Shown one piece after another: positions 58,297-64,000 of a DNA stretch of 64,000 nucleotides. The stretch lies in contig CAWUXE010000003.1 of assembly GCA_963926475.1 (NCBI GenBank), positions 1 to 64,000 of the forward strand. The letters are read 5' to 3'. The notes below the pieces were generated by a model. That model was not told where the DNA came from and did no database searches. It saw only the letters and a program-made list of their open reading frames with translations. Source of the DNA: UBA2040 sp002384725 (GTDB lineage: Bacteria > Bacteroidota > Bacteroidia > Flavobacteriales_D > Crocinitomicaceae). The stretch's first letter is position 1. Each line of letters begins with the position of its first letter. The position numbers were made by a program, and so were the translations under genes.

Positions 58297-60015
58297 ATGT
58301 ACAAATCAATTTTTATTACACTCATCAGTTTTGTCTTTACTACATCCTTATATGCTACCGAGGAAGACATTATTAAATCTGATATCACCGAAGTAACGGT
58401 GTATGCAAAAGGAGCGCAAATCAAACGAAAAGCTTCTTATTCTATCAAAGCTGGAGTAACGAAAGTCATCATCGACGGAGTAAGTCCAAACATTGACCCG
58501 AATAGTCTACAGGTCATTGCAAGTGGCAATTCTGTGATTATTATCGATTCTAAGTATTCTCTTTTTTACCCAAAACCGAAAGAAATAAAATTGGAGGGAC
58601 TTCCTTTAAAAGTTCGATTAGACATTGCTAAGTTGGAAGATTCCTTGAAGCGAATCAATTATGAAATTCAACAAATTCAGGATAACATCGACGTTTATAC
58701 AGCCACTAAGAACATTTTATCCAATAACGGTACGATGAAAAGTCAGGGAAAAGTAAACGACTCGATTCAACTTTTGAAACAAGCGATCGATTTCTACATG
58801 TCAAAAATGTTGGAACTCAACCAGAATCTGACCATTCAAAAGAAAAAACATGCCGATAAATCGGAAGTCAGAAATGAAATGAATACTCGATTGTCCAAAT
58901 TGAGAAATTTCCAAAACGATGCAAAACTCAATCCTAAACCGAAAGGACCAAGTCATCGAATAACCGTAACACTTTCATCCGCTGCAGCTGCTTCGGGTAA
59001 AATGATTGTTTCTTATCTCGTAAGCGAAGCAGGTTGGACACCACTTTACGACATGCGTGCAGATGTAACAAGTGGAAATATCAACATGAACTACAAGGCG
59101 CAAGTCTATCAGAATTCAGGTGAAGATTGGGAGAATATCAAATTAAATATTTCCACCAACAATCCTTTCCAGAATAAAACTTTGCCGACAATGCATCCGT
59201 GGTACATCACCTACAATAACTACCAATTGCAACAAAAAGAATTGGACAACAAACGCAAGAATTTGGAAATTTCTCGGAACAACAACGGCAATTACGGCAA
59301 TGTCCCAAGACCAGTTACAGAAGCTATTGAAGACGCTGTTTACACAAACAATTCAGGAGTTGCATACAATGCTAAAACAACAGCAGATTTCACAACTGTC
59401 GTGGATCATATGATTTCAGCTGAATTTCAAATTGACTTGCCGTACGATATCAAAAGCAACAATGAACAACACATGGTTTTGATTAAAAACATGAATATTC
59501 CTGCTCAATATCGCTATTACACTATTCCAAAATTGGATCAACAGGCGTATTTAATTGCTGAATTGACAAATCTTTCCGAATTACAATTGGTTCCAGCTCA
59601 AGCCAATATCTTCTTCGATGATAGTTATATTGGAGAAACATACTTGAATCCTTCGCAATTGGACGACACGGTGAACTTCAGTTTAGGAAAAGATCCAAAC
59701 ATTATCGTTCGTCGTACTTTGATGAAAGACGAATGCAAGGAAAGAATTGTTGGCAACAACAAGGAACAAACGAAAGCCTACAATATTGAAATCAGAAATT
59801 TGAAATCGGCACCAGTAGAAATTATCGTTTTGGATCAAATTCCAATCACGACGAATCCTGAAATAGAGATTACAGTATTGGACAAAGACAGAGCAATACA
59901 CACCGAAAAAACAGGTAATCTCGAATGGAAGTTAAAAATCAAACCGAAAGAAAAAGAAAATATCAATTTCCGATACCGCGTGAAACACAACAAGGATATG
60001 AAGATTTTCTTATAG
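58297..60015 (+). CDS. DUF4139/DUF4140 protein (MuiA-like)
   Basis: 572 residues from the ATG at 58297 (MYKSIFITLISFVFTTSLYA signal). The N-terminal domain has the DUF4140 pattern (DITEVTVYAKGAQIKRKASY, then SPNIDPNSLQVIASG), a coiled coil follows at about 105-210 (AKLEDSLKRINYEIQQIQD), and the C-terminal DUF4139 region begins at about 235 (ASGKMIVSYLVSEAGWTPLY, DMRADVTSGNINMNYKAQVY, QNSGEDWENIKLNISTNNP) and ends EKENINFRYRVKHNKDMKI. Such proteins are secreted and in other bacteria are called mucoidy inhibitor A-like; the function is not known. It has a terminator at 60034-60067. Confidence 0.85.
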   Translation: MYKSIFITLISFVFTTSLYATEEDIIKSDITEVTVYAKGAQIKRKASYSIKAGVTKVIIDGVSPNIDPNSLQVIASGNSVIIIDSKYSLFYPKPKEIKLEGLPLKVRLDIAKLEDSLKRINYEIQQIQDNIDVYTATKNILSNNGTMKSQGKVNDSIQLLKQAIDFYMSKMLELNQNLTIQKKKHADKSEVRNEMNTRLSKLRNFQNDAKLNPKPKGPSHRITVTLSSAAAASGKMIVSYLVSEAGWTPLYDMRADVTSGNINMNYKAQVYQNSGEDWENIKLNISTNNPFQNKTLPTMHPWYITYNNYQLQQKELDNKRKNLEISRNNNGNYGNVPRPVTEAIEDAVYTNNSGVAYNAKTTADFTTVVDHMISAEFQIDLPYDIKSNNEQHMVLIKNMNIPAQYRYYTIPKLDQQAYLIAELTNLSELQLVPAQANIFFDDSYIGETYLNPSQLDDTVNFSLGKDPNIIVRRTLMKDECKERIVGNNKEQTKAYNIEIRNLKSAPVEIIVLDQIPITTNPEIEITVLDKDRAIHTEKTGNLEWKLKIKPKEKENINFRYRVKHNKDMKIFL

Positions 60016-60033
60016 TTATATGGAAAAAAGAGG

Positions 60034-60067
60034 AAACGGTCAGAGGCAATAGCTTTTGACCGTTTTT
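60034..60067 (+). terminator. Rho-independent terminator after the DUF4139 gene
   Basis: AAACGGTCA (60034-60042) pairs with TGACCGTTT (60057-60065), followed by TT on the plus strand within a T-rich tail. Confidence 0.8.
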
Positions 60068-60138
60068 GTTTGTTTTGAGTAAAAACTGAACAATCGAAAA
60101 CTAAAAGCTCACAGAACTGTTATAATTTCCTAATCTTT

Positions 60139-60678
60139 ATGTATATGACGTTTTTCCTTTCATTAATCTTTCTCTTTATGTCGACCGACAACATAACAAT
60201 TTTTGATTTTAACGAAAATTCATCCCTCACAAAATGGCGAATTGTTAATGATAGTGTGATGGGCGGCATATCGACCAGTTCAATAAAAATAAACGAACAA
60301 GGCAATGGTGTTTTCTCTGGTTCGGTCTCAACAAAAAATAACGGCGGTTTTGCTTCTGTTCAATATAGTTTTGAGAAAATAAAAACCAAAGTTAGCGACG
60401 TGGTGCAGATTCGACTTAAGGGAGATGGGAAAAACTATCAGTTTAGAGTCAAGGCGAATAAGAATCAAAAGTATTCCTACATCACAACATTTTCTACCTC
60501 AGGCGAATGGCAAACGATTCAAATTGAACTTAGCGAACTATATCCTTCTTTTAGGGGCAGAAAATTAGATCTGCCAAATTTTAAACATTCGACTTTGGAA
60601 GAAATCACCTTTTTAATTGCCAATAAAAATAATGAATCATTCGAACTGCAGTTAGATAAAGTGGAATTGGTCCAATAG
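60139..60678 (+). CDS. CIA30 family protein
   Basis: 179 residues with a short hydrophobic N-terminus (MTFFLSLIFLFMS; a second ATG at 60145 is equally possible). It has the CIA30 jellyroll pattern: WRIVNDSVMGGISTSS, then GVFSGSVSTKNNGGFASVQY, YQFRVKANKNQKYSYIT, WQTIQIELSELYPSFRGRKL. In eukaryotes CIA30 helps assemble mitochondrial complex I; bacterial members are not shown to do so and often bind carbohydrate-like ligands or are of unknown role. The protein is likely periplasmic. No complex I genes are nearby. Confidence 0.8.
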   Translation: MYMTFFLSLIFLFMSTDNITIFDFNENSSLTKWRIVNDSVMGGISTSSIKINEQGNGVFSGSVSTKNNGGFASVQYSFEKIKTKVSDVVQIRLKGDGKNYQFRVKANKNQKYSYITTFSTSGEWQTIQIELSELYPSFRGRKLDLPNFKHSTLEEITFLIANKNNESFELQLDKVELVQ

Positions 60679-60798
60679 ATGGCGACTTCAACATTTGTCG
60701 TAAAATTTGAGGCAATATAAACGCAAAGCTGGAAAAACTAGTTGATTTTTAATTCGCCGAGTCTTCTAACGATACTTATAAATTCAAACAAAAATCAG

Positions 60799-60806
60799 TA
60801 ACTTTG
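60799..60806 (+). promoter_or_regulatory. TAACTTTG -7 box for ispH
   Basis: Exact TAnnTTTG match, 17 bases before the ispH ATG at 60824. Confidence 0.45.
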
Positions 60807-60823
60807 TAGTACCATAATCAAGC

Positions 60824-62044
60824 ATGAAAATATTCGAAATCCCCAGCTTTTACCGTTCGCCTATTATATCTGCCGTTAAGAACAAACGCAAACTGGACGA
60901 CCCAAGAAAAAAGGACTTCTCTCCTGCCCTTTTGGATTTCGGAACCGTTCAATTTTGGATTCCTCGTCATTTTGGTTTCTGTTATGGAGTTGAAAATGCA
61001 ATCGAAATTTCCTATAAAGCCATCGCTGAAAATCCGGGGAAGCGTATTTATTTGTTGAGCCAAATGATTCACAATCCAGGTGTAAATGAAGATTTACAAA
61101 GTCATGGATTAGAGTTCATACAAGACACTTTAGGCAAACAATTGATTCCTTGGAGTGAGATTAAGGCAGAAGACATAGTCATCATTCCAGCCTTTGGAAC
61201 TTCGTTAGAAATTGAGGCAAAATTAAATGAAATTGGTGTTCAAACCAATGCGTACAATACGACTTGTCCGTTTGTGGAAAAAGTGTGGAATCGTGCCGTT
61301 AAATTGGGGAAAAGTGACCATACAATAATCATTCATGGGAAATACAACCACGAAGAAACTCGTGCTACCTTCTCTCATAGTCGACAAAATGCACCAAGTC
61401 TGGTCATCAAAGACATGATCGAAGCTGAGAAACTTTCTAATTTCATTCTTGGCAAGGTGTCATTGGAACAATTCAATCAAGATTTCGAAGGCAAATATTC
61501 TGAGAACTTTAATCCTGAGAAAGACTTAGAAAAAATTGGAGTTGTGAACCAAACCACCATGTTGGCTACTGAAACACAAGGGATTACCGATTTTCTGCGT
61601 CAAACTATGATCGATAAATATGGCGAAGGAAATGTTAAGGACCATATAGCCGATACGCGTGATACGCTTTGCTATGCAACAAATGACAACCAGAGTTCGA
61701 CCATGGGGTTACTCGACATAAAGGCAGATATTGCCCTGGTTGTTGGAGGATATAACAGTTCGAATACGACACATTTGGTTGAGTTATTGCACCAGAAATT
61801 CACTACTTACTTCATCAATGACGAAACAAAATTACACGCCAAAGAAGAGTGGTCGAGTTTCGATATTCACCGAAAAGTGGAAGAGAAAGTGAAGGTGAAT
61901 CTCAATAATGAACCCTTGCGAATTATCATTAGTTCTGGTGCGTCCTGTCCTGACGCGACTGTTGATCGAGTCATTCAGCGGATTTTGGAGCTAACGGAGA
62001 ATGATTTTCCAATAGAGCAAGCGATAGCTAACATGGAGATTTAA
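60824..62044 (+). CDS. ispH: 4-hydroxy-3-methylbut-2-enyl diphosphate reductase IspH (long type)
   Basis: 406 residues, about 90 longer than the E. coli enzyme and in the range of the plant/cyanobacterial-type. The three cluster cysteines are Cys53 (GFCYGV), Cys148 (TTCPFVEKVW) and Cys283 (LCYATNDNQ); TETQGITDF and the final TVDRVIQRIL are also present. It carries out the last step of the MEP pathway, making isopentenyl and dimethylallyl diphosphate with a [4Fe-4S] cluster. Extra residues at 1-45 and around 205-235 account for the length. It stands alone. Confidence 0.95.
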   Translation: MKIFEIPSFYRSPIISAVKNKRKLDDPRKKDFSPALLDFGTVQFWIPRHFGFCYGVENAIEISYKAIAENPGKRIYLLSQMIHNPGVNEDLQSHGLEFIQDTLGKQLIPWSEIKAEDIVIIPAFGTSLEIEAKLNEIGVQTNAYNTTCPFVEKVWNRAVKLGKSDHTIIIHGKYNHEETRATFSHSRQNAPSLVIKDMIEAEKLSNFILGKVSLEQFNQDFEGKYSENFNPEKDLEKIGVVNQTTMLATETQGITDFLRQTMIDKYGEGNVKDHIADTRDTLCYATNDNQSSTMGLLDIKADIALVVGGYNSSNTTHLVELLHQKFTTYFINDETKLHAKEEWSSFDIHRKVEEKVKVNLNNEPLRIIISSGASCPDATVDRVIQRILELTENDFPIEQAIANMEI

Positions 62045-62218
62045 TGCATCTTTCTTGATTTCGTAAACAATTGATTAACTGAATTTTAAAACAGTTATCA
62101 ACAGCGTTTCATCTAAACATTTAAATTTTTATTGGGTGATTTTTTATAACTCAAAATTTTACCTCCCCAATTCACCTAAATCAACCCCATTTTTTTCTTA
62201 CCTTCGATTTATCAGCGC

Positions 62219-62845
62219 ATGGATATTTCAACCCACATACTTCAACATCCATTTCAATTCAACGAAATGCGTGAGAATGTGCTCCTAAAACTTTCAACTC
62301 AACTTTCCGATACCCTAAAATACCACAGTTGCGAGCACACCATTAACGTGGAACGAATCGCTGAAGAGATTGCACATCAAGAAAAACTAAAAACCCAAGA
62401 GGTAGATCTCATTCGAACGGCAGCACTTTATCATGACCTAGGATTCATTCACCAACATGAACACAACGAACTATTGGCGATAAAAATGGCAGAAACAGAA
62501 TTGCCCGCTTACGATTATTCAGAGGAGCAAATTCAACTTGTTTGTGAAATGATACATTCGACCAAAGCTGGATTTGACGTGCAAAACATCTACGATAAAA
62601 TCATCTCAGATGCAGATCACGACTATTTTGGACGACCCGATTATTTTGAAATTGCCGAAAGATTGAGAATAGAATATTCATTCTATGGTCGTGATTTTTC
62701 AGAATTAGAGTGGCTCGATTTCCAATTGAACTATTTGGATCTAAATCATGTTTATTGGACAGATTGGTCGAAAGCCAATCGAACGGAAACCAAAAAAAAC
62801 AATATTGCTGAGTTAAAGCGAAAAAAAAAGGAAATTCAACTATGA
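62219..62845 (+). CDS. HD-domain phosphohydrolase
   Basis: 208 residues with the HD metal-site order: His in YHSCEHTINVER, His-Asp in ALYHDLGFIHQHEHNE, and the closing Asp in ISDADHDYFG. The pattern resembles phosphodiesterase-type HD proteins (class near COG1418). Such enzymes act on nucleotides or cyclic dinucleotides; the substrate cannot be told. The stop overlaps the start of the cobalamin adenosyltransferase gene by four bases (ATGA), so they are co-translated. Confidence 0.85.
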   Translation: MDISTHILQHPFQFNEMRENVLLKLSTQLSDTLKYHSCEHTINVERIAEEIAHQEKLKTQEVDLIRTAALYHDLGFIHQHEHNELLAIKMAETELPAYDYSEEQIQLVCEMIHSTKAGFDVQNIYDKIISDADHDYFGRPDYFEIAERLRIEYSFYGRDFSELEWLDFQLNYLDLNHVYWTDWSKANRTETKKNNIAELKRKKKEIQL

Positions 62846-63390
62846 AAATTTATACAAAAAAAGGCGACAAAGGTCAAACCTCACTTATAGGCGGAACGCG
62901 AGTTCCCAAATCTTCCATACGAATCGAATCCTACGGCACAGTCGATGAACTCAACTCCTATTTGGGATTAGTGCGTGATCAAGAAATTGACAAAGAATAT
63001 ATCCGTCAGATTCTCGAAATCCAAGATCGTTTGTTCACCATTGGTTCTCATTTGGCCAGCGATCCTGAAAAAGCGAAAATGAAGATTCCAGGCTTGTTTG
63101 ATCAAGACATCATCAACCTCGAACATTGGATGGACGAAATGGACAAAGAACTGCCCGAAATGCGTTCGTTTGTATTGCCCGGTGGACACACAGCCGTTTC
63201 GCACACCCACGTTGCACGATGCATTTGCCGACGAGCAGAACGAATCATAGTCGATTTAGGAAGTCACGACCACGTCGAAGAAATTGTACCTCAATACATG
63301 AATCGTTTGAGCGACTATTTGTTCGTTTTAAGCCGGAAATTGACCCAAGATTTGGGGGTGGAAGAAAGTCCTTGGACACCTAGAATGTGA
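62842..63390 (+). CDS. PduO-type cob(I)yrinic acid adenosyltransferase
   Basis: 182 residues. The ATP-binding N-terminus is TKKGDKGQTSLIGGTR, followed by the SYGTVDELNSYLGLVRD motif, FVLPGGHTAVSHTHVARC, and ICRRAERIIVDLG. All belong to the PduO family. It adenosylates cobalamin to the coenzyme form. The only B12-dependent enzyme in this window is IcmF at 14792, so this is its likely supplier. It overlaps the HD gene by four bases. Confidence 0.95.
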   Translation: MKIYTKKGDKGQTSLIGGTRVPKSSIRIESYGTVDELNSYLGLVRDQEIDKEYIRQILEIQDRLFTIGSHLASDPEKAKMKIPGLFDQDIINLEHWMDEMDKELPEMRSFVLPGGHTAVSHTHVARCICRRAERIIVDLGSHDHVEEIVPQYMNRLSDYLFVLSRKLTQDLGVEESPWTPRM

Positions 63391-63492
63391 ATCATTTTTA
63401 CTTCCCAAAAAACTGTAAGGTATTGTAAATTAAAGTAAACATCCTGTTTTGCGAAACCAAAACAAGTATTTTAGAAATCTTGAAACTAAAAT

Positions 63493-63812
63493 ATGACCAG
63501 ATTATTACTGTACTTTGCTCTTCTATTATTCGTTTTTAATCCCTTCGGTCAAAGTCCGAATAATATAACTGGACGGGTTGTTGGAACGGACTTATTCCAA
63601 TCCCAAATATATTGGTTTCGTTGGTGTACAATGAATATCAGAAGGTACACAATATCGTTTTTACAGATGCAGCCGGTAAATTAACTTTTATAAATCCATC
63701 CAACGACAGTTTGTTTGTTGCTATAAACGAAATGGATTACAAACTGCACAAAAGCGAGGTTTTCTGCCTTCCTGAAAATGCGGGTTATGCAATTGGTGAT
63801 ATTATTCTGTAA
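63493..63812 (+). pseudogene. Frameshifted carboxypeptidase-regulatory-like protein
   Basis: ATG 63493 gives a signal peptide (MTRLLLYFALLLFVFNPFGQ) and then ITGRVVGTD in one frame. Across about 63590-63600 the frame shifts by one base and continues in another frame as LIPIPNILVSLVYNEYQKVH, then IVFTDAAGKLTFINPSNDSL to a stop at 63810-63812. The joined product of about 105 residues is a CarboxypepD_reg-like/TonB-plug-type beta domain. Because the frame is broken, the gene is probably dead or contains a sequencing indel. Confidence 0.7.
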
Positions 63813-63829
63813 ACTTTACTGCTCAAAAT

Positions 63830-63859
63830 TTGGAAGTTTTGAAAATAAGGTTACTTTTG
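63830..63859 (+). promoter_or_regulatory. Flavobacterial promoter (TTG ... TACTTTTG) for the last gene
   Basis: TTG at 63830-63832 and TACTTTTG at 63852-63859, 19 bases apart, fit the Bacteroidota pattern; the ATG is at 63892. Confidence 0.5.
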
Positions 63860-63891
63860 CCGAAAATTAAACAATAAAAACACAATTAGAA

Positions 63892-64000
63892 ATGTATTGG
63901 ACACTCGAACTTGCCTCATATTTAGAAGACGCCCCATGGCCAGCATCAAAGGATGAGTTAATCGACTTCGCAATCCGAGCAGGAGCGCCACTTGAGGTGG
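63892..64000 (+). CDS. DUF2795-type small protein, N-terminal part
   Basis: ATG 63892 opens a frame that runs off the right edge; the visible 36 residues read MYWTLELASYLEDAPWPASK then DELIDFAIRAGAPLEV. This matches my memory of DUF2795 domain proteins of Bacteroidota (beginning MYWTLELASYLEDAPWPA), small acidic cytosolic proteins of unknown function. A promoter lies at 63830-63859. Only the start is visible, so the length is not known. Confidence 0.8.
   Translation, partial: MYWTLELASYLEDAPWPASKDELIDFAIRAGAPLEV

Overview
The window looks like a chromosomal segment of a low-GC Bacteroidota (Flavobacteriales-type) bacterium; a Fluviicola/Crocinitomicaceae-like relative is my guess from memory of gene content, not from a search. 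Supporting signs are several secreted proteins ending in type IX secretion (T9SS) type-A sorting domains, flavobacterial-style TAnnTTTG -7 promoter boxes, Bacteroidota-typical families (DUF4199, DUF4924, OstA-like, PorV/PorQ-like barrel, fused isobutyryl-CoA mutase) and a Rho factor with a long Asn/Gln/Pro-rich linker. No rRNA, tRNA, CRISPR array, transposase or integrase was seen.

Layout: positions 1-4430 form an accessory region of short hypothetical genes. Some are separated by hairpin elements bounded by GCTAAC and GTTRnGC-like ends, which resemble a gene-cassette array, next to a phage-like gene fragment. Positions 4445-14700 carry T9SS exoproteins (endonuclease I, SGNH hydrolase-PKD), a glutamate/dicarboxylate symporter, rho, a dead lamin-tail-domain gene and an OmpH-like lipoprotein. 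Positions 14792-30600 carry icmF, an ABC exporter, a CxxCH-containing T9SS protein, a DivIC-like protein, SpoIID-like protein, lpxB-surE, DinB, an NlpC/P60 peptidase, glyA and an SDR. Positions 30725-34922 hold terB-like, fur, a STAS gene, purA and an OstA-like gene. Positions 35025-45832 hold tandem-OmpA, dciA-like/recF, dnaX, two outer-membrane proteins, an esterase and katG. Positions 46088-54983 hold dnaK, a beta-propeller protein, an M23 peptidase, a membrane glycosyltransferase-like protein and alaS. The rest has several broken small genes, a YdeI-CDGSH fusion, a methyltransferase, a DUF4139 protein, CIA30, ispH, an HD protein and a cobalamin adenosyltransferase.

Functional links: the PduO-type adenosyltransferase (62842) could supply adenosylcobalamin to IcmF (14792). 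The lpxB, OstA-like, OmpH-like and OmpA genes serve the outer membrane. dnaX, recF and dciA-like serve replication and repair. KatG, DnaK and Fur are stress and metal-homeostasis functions.

Most notable: (1) dnaX is split by a -1 shift exactly at a run of ten A, with the tau-type C-terminus open in the other frame, as in slippage-decoded dnaX genes; (2) the attC-like hairpin elements of the first 4.2 kb; (3) at least five remnant genes that can be reconstructed residue by residue, including a lamin-tail-domain T9SS protein with four in-frame stops and a DUF1801 gene with three single-base frameshifts.
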